Below are positions 54,577-62,940 of a stretch of DNA of 64,000 bases, piece by piece; position 1 is the stretch's first letter; each line of letters begins with the position of its first letter. Below the pieces are notes generated by a model. The model saw nothing but the letters and a program-made list of their open reading frames with translations, ran no database searches and had not been told where the DNA came from. Made by a program: the position numbers and the translations under genes. This DNA is from Bdellovibrio reynosensis. GTDB lineage: Bacteria > Bdellovibrionota > Bdellovibrionia > Bdellovibrionales > Bdellovibrionaceae. The DNA is taken from positions 434,001 through 498,000 of the forward strand of contig NZ_CP093442.1 of NCBI RefSeq assembly GCF_022814725.1. Direction: 5' to 3'.

Positions 54577-55575
54577 ATGAATTCACTTTCGCAGCTTTCA
54601 AATAATGAACTTGAGTCACGGCTAAAGTACTTAGTGCAAAAAGAGCGCAGACTCTTGCATCTTATCTTAGAACATATCCGCGAGGTCGATTCTCGGAAGC
54701 TCTATTTAGAAAAAGCTTATTCTTCCATTTATGATTATCTCATCAAAGAGCTTGGATATTCCGGATCGGCAGCCATGCGCCGACTTGAAGCGGCTCGATT
54801 GCTTCGTGATATTCCAGAAGTGGCCGAAAGAATTCAAGATGGTTCATTGAATTTAACCCAAGTGGGTGAAATTTCCCGAGCGATCAAAGAAAAAGAAAAA
54901 GTTAGCGGAGAGAAAATTTCAAATTTGCAAAAGCAAGCTTTGATCGAAATAGTTTTGGGCAAAACGACACAAGAAACTCAGCAGGAACTGGCGCAGGCTT
55001 TAGATTTACCCTTAAAAGAATATGACACTCAAAGAGTTCAAAAAGATGAGTCTGTACGGTTAGAACTTACACTGACTAAAGAACAACACGAAAAACTTTT
55101 GCGCTGCAAAGACTTGGCAGCTCATATCCTTCTGCAAGAACATGGGTCCATTGCACTTGCAGACGTGATTGAATTTTTAGCGAATCAGTATTTGGATGAA
55201 AAGTTTAAACGCAAAAAAGCTTCAAGTTCGGCAACGGTTGAGGATGAAGCGATGACGAATTTGGAAATTAATTTCCCGGAAGCAATAGTCACCACCGGAG
55301 CGGTGGTGAAAAATGTGGAAATCGGGGAAAGCTCAAAGGAAACAAAATCCGTCACTCCAAAAATGCGGCGCATGGTTTTTAAGAGGGATAAATGCTGCCA
55401 ATACGTAGATCGGACAACGGGGAAAGTGTGTGGAAGTACCTTTGCTTTGCAAGTGGATCATAAGGTTTCAAAGTGGGCTGGTGGTGTGAATTCACTAATG
55501 AATTTGCAACTTCTGTGTGGAATGCATAATCGCGCGAAATATTATAACGAAAAAGGCTTGAAAATACGGAGCTAG
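54577..55575 (+). CDS. HNH endonuclease
   Basis: Stand-alone HNH nuclease. The N-terminal ~200 residues are helical with LYLEKAYSSIYDYLIKELGYSGSAAMRRLEAARLL, resembling the DUF222-like N-terminus that precedes many bacterial HNH domains. The C-terminal HNH domain has CCQYVDRTTGKVCGSTFALQVDHKVSKWAGGVNSLMNLQLLCGMHNRAK, with Cys pairs and His-Asn-His core. ATG 54577 has GGGAG six bases upstream. 332 residues. It does not overlap an intron or intein. Possibly from a mobile or defence element. Confidence 0.85.
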   Translation: MNSLSQLSNNELESRLKYLVQKERRLLHLILEHIREVDSRKLYLEKAYSSIYDYLIKELGYSGSAAMRRLEAARLLRDIPEVAERIQDGSLNLTQVGEISRAIKEKEKVSGEKISNLQKQALIEIVLGKTTQETQQELAQALDLPLKEYDTQRVQKDESVRLELTLTKEQHEKLLRCKDLAAHILLQEHGSIALADVIEFLANQYLDEKFKRKKASSSATVEDEAMTNLEINFPEAIVTTGAVVKNVEIGESSKETKSVTPKMRRMVFKRDKCCQYVDRTTGKVCGSTFALQVDHKVSKWAGGVNSLMNLQLLCGMHNRAKYYNEKGLKIRS

Positions 55576-55596
55576 TGAAGAAAGAAAAAGAAAAAA

Positions 55597-55613
55597 GACC
55601 TGAAACAGGTCCT
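55597..55613 (+). terminator. Weak hairpin after the HNH gene
   Basis: GACCTG (about 55598) pairs with CAGGTC over AAA, followed by CTGTTTT. It lies between the HNH stop and the AbrB-like gene. Confidence 0.35.
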
Positions 55614-55676
55614 GTTTTGACTGCGAACGTGACAAAATTTTCGTCTGCTTTTAGCCTTTTTGAAGGAGGCAACCGC

Positions 55677-55907
55677 ATGTCAAAAGCAGGCGCAACTTCA
55701 AAAGCTTCAAAGAAGAATCAAACTACGATCCCAGCGCGCGTTCGTAAATCCTTGCAGATCGCTAAAGGCGATACGCTTTTATGGACCGTGAACGGAGATG
55801 AAGTTTCAATTAAGGTCATGAAAAAAGTGAAAGTAGATTGGAATAGAAATTCTGATCTTTCTCTTTTGGATTGGACCCCAGAAACAGATAAAGAGATGGA
55901 TTTATAA
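55677..55907 (+). CDS. AbrB/MazE/SpoVT-fold DNA-binding protein, antitoxin-like
   Basis: 76 residues. KASKKNQTTIPARVRKSLQIAKGDTLLWTVNGDEVSIKV is the swapped-hairpin AbrB-type DNA-binding fold, close to PrlF/MazE antitoxins. GGAGG lies seven bases before the ATG. The C-terminus (LDWTPETDKEMDL) would bind a toxin in antitoxins. No toxin gene is next to it: the HNH gene precedes, and a terminator follows. It may be an orphan or control its neighbour. Confidence 0.8.
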   Translation: MSKAGATSKASKKNQTTIPARVRKSLQIAKGDTLLWTVNGDEVSIKVMKKVKVDWNRNSDLSLLDWTPETDKEMDL

Positions 55908-55910
55908 AAA

Positions 55911-55938
55911 AAAAGGCGCTGATAAAATCAACGCCTTT
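55911..55938 (+). terminator. Intrinsic terminator
   Basis: AAAGGCG (55912-55918) with CGCCTTT (55932-55938), and an inner GAT/ATC pair. A run of A precedes and T follows, so it may also work in reverse. Confidence 0.8.
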
Positions 55939-56004
55939 GGTTTGAAATGCTTTACCTACGCGCTCAGCACGGAGCGCGCACAGCTCTGTCCAGCCTAAGC
56001 CAAA

Positions 56005-56481
56005 TTATTTGCAAGTCTCGATTTCTTTGTTTTTAGAAGAAATTGGACGTTCTCTTCTGTAGTCAGCCAGTTCATATTTGTACTGAGTGTAAGAAGTGGA
56101 GTACATCGCGTCTTTCAACACAGACTTCATGCAACGTGGGTATGCAGAATCGTTATTGTTCCATTTCAAGCAAACTTGTTTTTTTGTGAATGCAGAAACA
56201 GTCGTCGTAGTTGCAGGTACAGTGACCATCTTGCGACCCACGCAAATCTTTTTAGGTCTTGTAGAATCAGAGTGATCAGTTTTTACAGAATCACAAGTTT
56301 CAACAACGTGTTGAGCAACGTAAACTTTGAAAGCATCTTTATTGCTGTTTAAGCAGATTTGATTAGCAGTCACTACACCACGAGCAGGGATGTATGGGTT
56401 AGAAGAAGTGTTGTACACGATTTCAGTAGCAGCAGTAGCAAAAGCAGGAACCATCATAAGAATAGCGATCATAAGTTTCAT
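56005..56481 (-). CDS. Small exported Cys-rich protein, unknown function
   Basis: Signal peptide (LMIAILMMVPAFATAA). Mature part of ~140 residues with six Cys (NQICLN, ETCDS, KKICVG, KQVCLK, RCMKS, ETCK), likely disulfide-bonded in the periplasm or outside. AAAGGAG lies 5 bases before ATG 56481, so the longer upstream frame is rejected. No family recognised. Confidence 0.7.
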   Translation of the reverse strand: MKLMIAILMMVPAFATAATEIVYNTSSNPYIPARGVVTANQICLNSNKDAFKVYVAQHVVETCDSVKTDHSDSTRPKKICVGRKMVTVPATTTTVSAFTKKQVCLKWNNNDSAYPRCMKSVLKDAMYSTSYTQYKYELADYRRERPISSKNKEIETCK

Positions 56482-56640
56482 AAAGTCTCCTTTAAGTTTT
56501 CTTGTTTTCAGATGTCGAAGCTTTTGACATGGATAATTTTCCCAGACAAGGGGTGCTCCATGAAAACCTTTCACCGGTTTTGTGAATGTTCACTAATCTT
56601 GTGTAAGCCCAGAGAGCCCTTAGGGTATAAGGGTCCCACG

Positions 56641-57381
56641 ATGAACAAGTCTGATATTCTGAATTACAAAGACTATCGCGCTTTCCTAGCTGACTATAAT
56701 AGCTGGCGCAATGAGACCCGCACAGGCTGGAGTCTTTCGACGTGGACTCGTCATTTGGGTCTTGCGTATCCTTCAGCATTATCGATGATCTTGAATAAAA
56801 AGCGCCACGTTGGAGATAAACTGCTTCAGACGTTCTGTGAGTATTTCGAATTTAATGAAAATGAAAAAGCGCATTTCACAAACCTGGTGAAATACGAAAA
56901 GTCCATCGAAAGCACCACCCTTAGAGTTATGGTGCTGAACTACCTTGATGGGGAAAAGAAAAACTCCCTAGCCCGCTATATCGTGCGTGAAGGCCTACGT
57001 ATGCCCCGTTTTGAGGATACCGAGAGCCTAGCTGAGGTTTTAGCTCCGATCCTAGGAATCAAGCCCCAGGAGATTTTAAACCTAGAACCCGGGGTTCCTG
57101 AAAAGCCAGATCCAAAATCCATGCACCAAGAAGTTCTCGGGCTTTTAGATCGTTCCTTTGACCTTGTTCCTAAAGAGTCCCGCCAGTATTCAACAAACTT
57201 TATCCGCATGAAGCCAGAGCGACTGCAAGAGGCTATTACAAAGCTTAGAGCTTTCCAGCGTGAGTTCATCACGGAATTTGACGCTGAAGACGGTGAGTCC
57301 CTAGTGTGCTTCCAGAACGCGGTCTTTACGATGTTAAAGGAAGAATCAAAGCCAGAGCTTCCTTCGACTAAGTTAAATTAA
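56641..57381 (+). CDS. TIGR02147-family protein
   Basis: 246 residues matching the TIGR02147 family found mainly in Fibrobacter and Bdellovibrio. The family pattern is KDYRAFLADYNSWRNE, followed by WSLSTWTRHLGLAYPSALSMILNKKRHVGDKLLQTFCEYFEF, which looks like a helix-turn-helix, then an all-helical C-terminal domain ending in ITKLRAFQREFITEFD. Probably a transcription regulator. Start at ATG 56641 after AAGGG; an upstream 94-residue extension has no support. Confidence 0.85.
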   Translation: MNKSDILNYKDYRAFLADYNSWRNETRTGWSLSTWTRHLGLAYPSALSMILNKKRHVGDKLLQTFCEYFEFNENEKAHFTNLVKYEKSIESTTLRVMVLNYLDGEKKNSLARYIVREGLRMPRFEDTESLAEVLAPILGIKPQEILNLEPGVPEKPDPKSMHQEVLGLLDRSFDLVPKESRQYSTNFIRMKPERLQEAITKLRAFQREFITEFDAEDGESLVCFQNAVFTMLKEESKPELPSTKLN

Positions 57382-57440
57382 AAAGTCTGTTTTATTGATC
57401 TGTCCATTTTATGGGGTCCAGATCCTGTCAGCAGGCTTTT

Positions 57441-58001
57441 TTATTGTCCTTTAAAGGATTCGCGGATTTTTTCTAATAACAATCCTAGTTTGTTTTTTCC
57501 GGTGCGATCCCCGCAGTCACCCCAGTAACAATCGTTGGTGGTGTGCTCATAGATTCTAGCGTTGCCGGTTGAAAGCAATAAAATCTTCAACTCTGGGTAG
57601 CGTGAGAATTTATCCCATACTGCCTTTTCCATGAATTCATCTTTTCGTTGATCCCAGTCGGCGCGCTTCGGAATGTTTTTATCGCGACCCCGTTGCGCGG
57701 CTTCATAAGGGGTTGGCGCTGACTTCACCCATTCAATAAGCTCAATAGTGTCGTATTTGTGGGCTTGATAGTAATGTTCGCTGGTTGACCACCATTGGTT
57801 ATCAACAAACACAGGAAAAAGAGCAAAGTTAGAAAATTCCCCGTAAGCATCCTTGGTAGAATAAAAATCTAAAATATCACCTTGATAGGGAACCGCGGGA
57901 GTTTCAGGAAAGCGATCATAGTGAGGCGCCTTAGAGTGAGCACATGAAACAGAAAGCACAATGACAGCGATCAAGAGGAAATAACTTTTTAGAATTTTCA
58001 T
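57441..58001 (-). CDS. NADAR-domain lipoprotein (YbiA-like N-glycosidase fold)
   Basis: NADAR proteins (YbiA, ribA/ribD-fused) act as N-glycosidases on riboflavin intermediates or remove ADP-ribose from nucleobases. The domain is intact: FYSTKDAYGEFSNFALFPVFV, WWSTSEHYYQAHKY, AQRGRDKNIPKRADWD, and the C-terminal STGNARIYEHTTNDCYWGDCG with GKNKLGLLLEKIRE. ATG 58001 starts a lipoprotein signal with LSVSC (Cys about residue 19). NADAR proteins are normally cytoplasmic, so an exported form is unusual. Single minus-strand gene. No ribosome site is evident. Confidence 0.85.
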   Translation of the reverse strand: MKILKSYFLLIAVIVLSVSCAHSKAPHYDRFPETPAVPYQGDILDFYSTKDAYGEFSNFALFPVFVDNQWWSTSEHYYQAHKYDTIELIEWVKSAPTPYEAAQRGRDKNIPKRADWDQRKDEFMEKAVWDKFSRYPELKILLLSTGNARIYEHTTNDCYWGDCGDRTGKNKLGLLLEKIRESFKGQ

Positions 58002-58144
58002 GGGAAAAGTTATTTCAAAGTCCGAAAAGAATCTCAAAGAAAATCCCCGATCCTGACGCAAAGGGTTTTAACTCAAAGCCTGTTTTGCCACTCGTGACAT
58101 GTTTGAATATAATTTGCTGGAACACTCCTTACGAAAGATGGTTT

Positions 58145-58453
58145 ATGCGCATTAGACAAGTCGGCTTTTCCCAACGTCTTAAAGCCCATCGCAAGCTTCT
58201 TACCTTAGAAACCTTAAAATTTATTTCTGAGTATCGTAAAGACGGGGACGCAAGAATGGCGGCTCTGCGTTCTGGAGTTCCTGAAAATTATGCGTCTAAA
58301 CAGGGTGCATGGCTAAAAAAGCATCCCATCGTTTTAGCCTCCATGGAAGCTGAACTTGATGACCGTGAGCTTTTGAAATTACAAAAGCACTTAAACGAAA
58401 TCGAAAAACACATGGAAGCCTGTAAAGAAATGCTGGGCCTTCAGGACTACTAG
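58145..58453 (+). CDS. Terminase-small-subunit-like DNA-binding protein, orphan
   Basis: 102 residues from ATG 58145. LTLETLKFISEYRKDGDARMAALRSGVPENYASKQGAWLKKHPIVLASM follows the helix-turn-helix pattern of phage terminase small subunits (LTxKQ..F..EYL.DGNAT.AA..AGYS...A...G..LL.NP.V). A coiled-coil tail ends the protein. No large terminase or phage gene lies near it. It may be a phage remnant or a domesticated regulator. Confidence 0.6.
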   Translation: MRIRQVGFSQRLKAHRKLLTLETLKFISEYRKDGDARMAALRSGVPENYASKQGAWLKKHPIVLASMEAELDDRELLKLQKHLNEIEKHMEACKEMLGLQDY

Positions 58454-58584
58454 ACTGCGCTAGCGCATAGATAGCCTTTTTTTGTGTTACAAGGCCTTTT
58501 GACCAAGCTTTGATATCGTTTTTAAAATCAATTCTCTATTTAGATCAATCGGTTGTCCGATCTTACGAATAAAAGGAGTTGATT

Positions 58585-59373
58585 ATGAAAGCCTGTCTGC
58601 TGATTTTCTGTCTGCTTATTTCTTCACTCAGTGTTGCTGCAATCAAAGAGCAAACCCTGGATTATATGGATGGCAATACCACGCTTGAAGGTGTGCTGGT
58701 CTACGATGATGCCTGGAAAGGTCCTCGTCCCGTTGTAGTTATTATTCATCAGTTCATGGGGCTGACTGAATATGAAAAGATGCGCGCCCGCATGCTAGCT
58801 AACGAAGGCTATGTCGCCTTTGCTGCTGATATTTACGGAAAAGGCGTGCGCCCTAAAACCCCGGCAGAGGCTTTTCAACTTGTTGCTAAGCACATGGGTG
58901 ATATCCCTCTGTACCGCAGTCGCGTGAAAGCAGCAGTGGATTTTGTCGCCACCCGTGGTGAAGTGATAGCGGCAAAAACCGTTGTCATGGGTTATTGTTT
59001 TGGTGGGGCCGGTGCCTTAGAGGCTGCTCGAGCGAACTTAGATAACGTTGTTGGTGCCGTTAGCTTCCACGGCGTGCTTTCAACTCCGAACCCACAGGAC
59101 ACACAAAATGTGAAAGCAAGTATTCTTGTCGCCCACGGAGCAATTGATCCCATCGTTCCGCGCACGCAAGTGGAAGGCTTTTTAGACGAAATGAATCGCG
59201 CCAATGCTGATTATAAATTCGTAGCGTATGCTAACGCCGTTCATTCCTTTACGCACCAAGAAGCCGGCGATGATCCTTCCGATGGCGTTGCTTATAACGA
59301 AATCGCCGACAAACGTTCATGGCGGGATTTCATGGATTTTCTAAATGAAGTGGCGCCTACTTCGGTGAAGTAA
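58585..59373 (+). CDS. Exported dienelactone-hydrolase-family protein
   Basis: Alpha/beta hydrolase with a signal peptide (LLISSLSVAA). Nucleophile in VMGYCFGGAGALE (GxCxG), Asp in AHGAIDPIVP and His in AVHSFTHQEAG form a full dienelactone hydrolase triad. 262 residues. AAAGGAG lies six bases before ATG 58585. It overlaps the convergent gene by 17 bases. Substrate is unknown. Confidence 0.88.
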   Translation: MKACLLIFCLLISSLSVAAIKEQTLDYMDGNTTLEGVLVYDDAWKGPRPVVVIIHQFMGLTEYEKMRARMLANEGYVAFAADIYGKGVRPKTPAEAFQLVAKHMGDIPLYRSRVKAAVDFVATRGEVIAAKTVVMGYCFGGAGALEAARANLDNVVGAVSFHGVLSTPNPQDTQNVKASILVAHGAIDPIVPRTQVEGFLDEMNRANADYKFVAYANAVHSFTHQEAGDDPSDGVAYNEIADKRSWRDFMDFLNEVAPTSVK

Positions 59374-60103
59374 TATGAAGCCTTAGCCGTTGGATGGTGT
59401 TATTTAATTTCATCATCGTATTTTGGGAAACTTTTTTACTACACATAATGTAGCGATTTTCGCCATAGGGACCGAATTCAGGGAAGTTATAGATGCGGAA
59501 ACTGCCGGGATGAGCTTTGTCCTGGTATTCCGCTTCTTCTTTGGTAACCACAGCAATATCCGCTCGCCCATTTTTTACCATTTCGTATATACGACTGACT
59601 TCACCATCGATGGTTAATGTCTTTGGTGAATACTTCATCAAAAGTTCTTCAATTCTTGGCCCATAGGTGAAACGCGAAAATAAAATCAACAGCAGGTGCT
59701 TATTTCCAAATACAGTTTCAATATTCGAGCTTAGATTTAAGCGCGGGGAGCTGATTAGAACCCAAGGTCCATCCAAATAAATCGGCAAAGTGAACTGCGC
59801 AAACAGATCCCTCTCTTGCGACCTTTTAAATCCAAGCGAACAATCAGACCCCTGGTTTTCTTTTAGTATTCTCAACTGACGTCGCGCCGGGGTTTTCTTA
59901 AGTTTATAAGGAACATCCGCATCTTTGAAAATCTGCAAAACCAAATCAGCAGTAAGCCCTGTGGGCATATGATTTTTTTCAAACATGAATGGCGGGCGGT
60001 CGTAATAATGAAGCGTGATTTCTTCGGTGTTTTGTTTTGAAAAACTATTTTGAGAAAATAGGAACGAACTTAGAATTAACCAAAGTGTACCGAATAAATT
60101 CAT
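59357..60103 (-). CDS. Periplasmic solute-binding protein family 3 (amino-acid-binding-like)
   Basis: Signal peptide (LILSSFLFSQNSFSK) and an SBP_bac_3 fold: LHYYDRPPFMFEKNHMPTGLTADLVLQIFKDADVPYKLKKTP at the N-terminus, KRSQERDLFAQFTLPIYLDGPWVLIS, then VSRIYEMVKNGRADIAVVTKEEAEYQD. No permease or ATPase adjacent. It may work as a sensor input rather than for import. Confidence 0.82.
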   Translation of the reverse strand: MNLFGTLWLILSSFLFSQNSFSKQNTEEITLHYYDRPPFMFEKNHMPTGLTADLVLQIFKDADVPYKLKKTPARRQLRILKENQGSDCSLGFKRSQERDLFAQFTLPIYLDGPWVLISSPRLNLSSNIETVFGNKHLLLILFSRFTYGPRIEELLMKYSPKTLTIDGEVSRIYEMVKNGRADIAVVTKEEAEYQDKAHPGSFRIYNFPEFGPYGENRYIMCSKKVSQNTMMKLNNTIQRLRLHITSPK

Positions 60104-60204
60104 GGGCGGACATTAACAACCTCCAATCATAGAAGTCACGGAAGTAACTTTCACTATTGCGCTTAGTTGAAAACTACGTCGGCCATAGGAGTTTTATAGA
60201 GTAT

Positions 60205-61830
60205 TTACTTAACGGGCGAAGTGGCTGAACAAGGTGTGTTCTTCACTAACGGTAAAGTGAAAATAAAGCTGGTTCCAAATCCTAATTTAGACTCAAACCA
60301 AATTTTTCCACCGTAACCTTCGACTATTTTTTTACAGACGGCCAGGCCGACGCCGGAACCTTCGGTTTTTTCGCTGACTTCTTTTGCGCGTTCAAAAAGG
60401 CCAAATATCTTTTCAGAGTAAGCAGGGTCAATCCCAATGCCGTTATCTGAAATCTTAAACTGATTCATATTTTCATTTTGCTCACACTGGATTTTGATTT
60501 CTGGGTGTACGCCGGGTTTGCTGTATTTTAAAGAATTTCCGATCAGGTTCTGAAATAGTTCGATAAGCAAAATCTCGTCACCACACACATGGGGTAATGG
60601 TGCCACTTCCACGTTCGCTTCTTTCCCGGCGATTTCTGACTGAAGGTTCGTGATCGCAAGATCCACGATGTGGTTCGTATCTAACTCAACGGGTTTAGAA
60701 GAAACAGTTCCAGAGCGTGCGTATTCCAGCAAGACTTCGATTAACTTTACCGCTTTTGTGCCAAGACGATGAATGGTCTCTGCGTACTGATGGGCAGGTT
60801 GCTCTTTTGAAGTTTCATCCATTATAAGTTCTGAATAAGAAATCATTGAAGCCACCGGTGAACGCAAGTCATGTGCTGCAATGGCACTGAATTTATCTAG
60901 CTCAATCAGTCTTTGCGCAAGCTCCCTGGTTTTTTCCGCGACTCTTTCTTCTAAGGTTTCATTTAATTCTTTAAGCTGTGCTTCTGTGGTTTTAGAAACC
61001 TTAAGACTTTTCATCAGGGTTTGAATTAGATAACCCATGAACGAAAGCACTAGGGAAACAGCCGTCCCCACAACTAGAATCAGAGTCGATAGAAAATCAT
61101 CCTCTGGCAGTCGCACCACATAGGCTTGCCAAACAATAAGCGTAATAATGAATGTGCAAAGTCCAAGTATAACGGGCCACCATTGTTTGATATTGGCTTT
61201 ATTGGATTCGAATTCAAGATAAGTAAGACTGATCCCGGCTGCGATCAGTGTTACCGCCGTGTGAAAGGCCATGGCGTTTAATCCAACATCTGCAGTCGGC
61301 CCAAGATCATAATAGTTTGCAATCAGTGCTGCGACAGGAATTGCGATGACCGCGGGCCCAAAAAGCCCAAAGATCATTGATTTTTTTCTAAAGTCACTGG
61401 TGAATGGCGCAATAAGAGCGACGGCAATAAAGAAAAAGCAAGTGCGAGTGTAGGGCGAAAGATAACTTTCGATGTTCAAAGTTTCGGGGCTTTTAAAATA
61501 AGGGCCCACTCTCTGGTCCCACCAAGCATTGATTTGGAAAAAACGCACGCCTGTGAATGCAATTAGCCCGATAATGTACCCACAGGCCTGACTTAGGCGC
61601 GGAAAATAAAATAGGTAAAAGAAAATCCCAAAGCCAGTGAAAAACAAACCCAAGGCAGTTCGTTCATTCATCACAGCCCCACGATCCCACGCCGTAAGAA
61701 GATCTACGGAATTAATCTGCCAACCAATCAGAACAAGAATTCCAATAAGTGTAATAAATAATGCAAATCCGAAGGAAATCTTTGTCGCGGTTTTTTCAAA
61801 ATGAAGCTTATGAGAAACTTTTTGTCCCAT
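60205..61830 (-). CDS. Membrane sensor histidine kinase
   Basis: About eight membrane helices in the first ~280 residues, then a coiled coil (AQLKELNETLEERVAEKTREL). HisKA with phospho-His in FSAIAAHDLRSPVASMISYSELI follows, and HATPase with FQNLIGNSLKYSKPG, DNGIGIDP and GSGVGLAV. No receiver domain. No response regulator beside it. Bacteriophytochrome-type HisKA is possible from the AAHDLRSPV form. Confidence 0.9.
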   Translation of the reverse strand: MGQKVSHKLHFEKTATKISFGFALFITLIGILVLIGWQINSVDLLTAWDRGAVMNERTALGLFFTGFGIFFYLFYFPRLSQACGYIIGLIAFTGVRFFQINAWWDQRVGPYFKSPETLNIESYLSPYTRTCFFFIAVALIAPFTSDFRKKSMIFGLFGPAVIAIPVAALIANYYDLGPTADVGLNAMAFHTAVTLIAAGISLTYLEFESNKANIKQWWPVILGLCTFIITLIVWQAYVVRLPEDDFLSTLILVVGTAVSLVLSFMGYLIQTLMKSLKVSKTTEAQLKELNETLEERVAEKTRELAQRLIELDKFSAIAAHDLRSPVASMISYSELIMDETSKEQPAHQYAETIHRLGTKAVKLIEVLLEYARSGTVSSKPVELDTNHIVDLAITNLQSEIAGKEANVEVAPLPHVCGDEILLIELFQNLIGNSLKYSKPGVHPEIKIQCEQNENMNQFKISDNGIGIDPAYSEKIFGLFERAKEVSEKTEGSGVGLAVCKKIVEGYGGKIWFESKLGFGTSFIFTLPLVKNTPCSATSPVK

Positions 61831-61890
61831 GAGTACATAGTAAAACTATTACTTAACTGGGAGTAAGAAAATGCTCATGTAAAGTCACGT

Positions 61891-62178
61891 CTAAGTGTCT
61901 ACTAACAAGGCCTCTATGGATTTCAACATCGGACTAAGGGATGCTTCATACTGCGCAACCGAACATTCGCCTCGGTCTACGGCAATGCGTGCAAGAGCAA
62001 TTGCATTTGCTACGTTTGCTAAGTTAGCTGCTGTATTCCCGTGGGAAAGTCGAGCTTGGGCCAGGATCTTATTTTCGATTTCAATAGATTCCATAAACCA
62101 TAAAAGATAACCCCCAGACTCATCATTGAGACTGGAACCTGCGGAGATTAAATCTTGAACGGCAATTATCTTAGACAT
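61891..62178 (-). CDS. Hypothetical protein (95 aa)
   Basis: No family recognised. All-helical, acidic; contains AQARLSHGNTAANLANVANAIALARIAVDRGECSVAQYEASLSPMLKSIEALL. No signal peptide. Upstream on the minus strand of the histidine kinase gene (61 bases between), possibly cotranscribed. Real gene likely but not certain. Confidence 0.55.
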   Translation of the reverse strand: MSKIIAVQDLISAGSSLNDESGGYLLWFMESIEIENKILAQARLSHGNTAANLANVANAIALARIAVDRGECSVAQYEASLSPMLKSIEALLVDT

Positions 62179-62284
62179 GCCCTTATTTTAAACTGCAAGT
62201 GTGTCTAAACTAATTAGCAATTATGAAGTTTTGGTGACAATTAAATCCGCCTCAGCTAAATACGCGACTGACAAAGGAACTTCC

Positions 62285-62770
62285 ATGAATCCGTCTTTAA
62301 ATATTCGCAAAGCAAAATCCGGTGATTCCCATATAATTTTAAGTCTGATCAAAGAGCTAGCAGAGTACGAAAAGCTTCCTCACGAAGTCGTTACGAATGC
62401 TGAAGAACTAGAAAAAGAACTCTTCACAGAAAAATCTCCGGTCGAAGTTTTGATTGCAGAATGGGATCAGCAACCCGTGGGCTTTGCGCTTTTCTTCCAC
62501 AACTTCAGTACGTGGTTAGGTAAAAAGGGGATTTATCTAGAAGATCTTTATGTACAGCCCCATTTGCGCGGTAAGGGCATCGGTAAGGCGCTTTTAAAAA
62601 CGATTGCACAGATCGCAGTGGCAAGAAATTGCGGCAGGGTAGAGTGGTCAGTATTAGACTGGAATAAGCCTGCTATTGATTTCTACGAATCATTGAAGGC
62701 CGTTCCAATGAGTGAGTGGACGGTGTACCGCTTAACGGGCTCGGCTCTCTCGACTTTTTCACAAGAATAA
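62285..62770 (+). CDS. GNAT acetyltransferase, SSAT (diamine) type
   Basis: GNAT family N-acetyltransferase. LNIRKAKSGD and LIKELAEYEKLPHEV, then GFALFFHNFSTWLGKKGIYLEDLYVQPHLRGKGIGKALL with the acetyl-CoA-binding RGKGIG, and VLDWNKPAIDFYESLKA. This pattern is the spermidine/spermine N1-acetyltransferase (SAT1) type, so polyamine or a thialysine-like amine is a likely substrate. ATG 62285 has AAAGGAAC upstream; the longer frame is rejected. 161 residues. Confidence 0.88.
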   Translation: MNPSLNIRKAKSGDSHIILSLIKELAEYEKLPHEVVTNAEELEKELFTEKSPVEVLIAEWDQQPVGFALFFHNFSTWLGKKGIYLEDLYVQPHLRGKGIGKALLKTIAQIAVARNCGRVEWSVLDWNKPAIDFYESLKAVPMSEWTVYRLTGSALSTFSQE

Positions 62771-62876
62771 GTTTAGTTTCATTACAGAGCAAAATCAGAA
62801 ATAGTTTTCTAGGTCCGCGAATATACTTAATTTTGTTGGATATTCATAAGATTAACCTCGCATTACAAAATTTTGC

Positions 62877-62905
62877 TTAAGTCCCTTTAGTATCCCTCCG
62901 AGAAA
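62877..62905 (+). promoter_or_regulatory. Possible sigma-28 (FliA)-type promoter
   Basis: TTAAGTCC (62877-62884), 12 bases, TCCGAGAA (62897-62904) resembles TAAAGTTT-N11-GCCGATAA, five and six of eight matches, one base longer than usual spacing. It lies 36 bases before the chemoreceptor ATG, a class often under FliA control. Tentative. Confidence 0.3.
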
Positions 62906-62940
62906 TTGCATTATCAAATTGCAACCTTGGAGCGTGGTTC

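Noticed and set aside
53425-55940. Attachment-site repeat of the tRNA-Cys 3' end
   Set aside because: I found no second copy of the tRNA T-arm/acceptor end in the block, and no integrase apart from the Xer recombinase.
56359-56640. 94-residue N-terminal extension of the TIGR02147 protein
   Set aside because: It runs antisense through the promoter and signal peptide of the divergent exported protein; ATG 56641 fits the family start.
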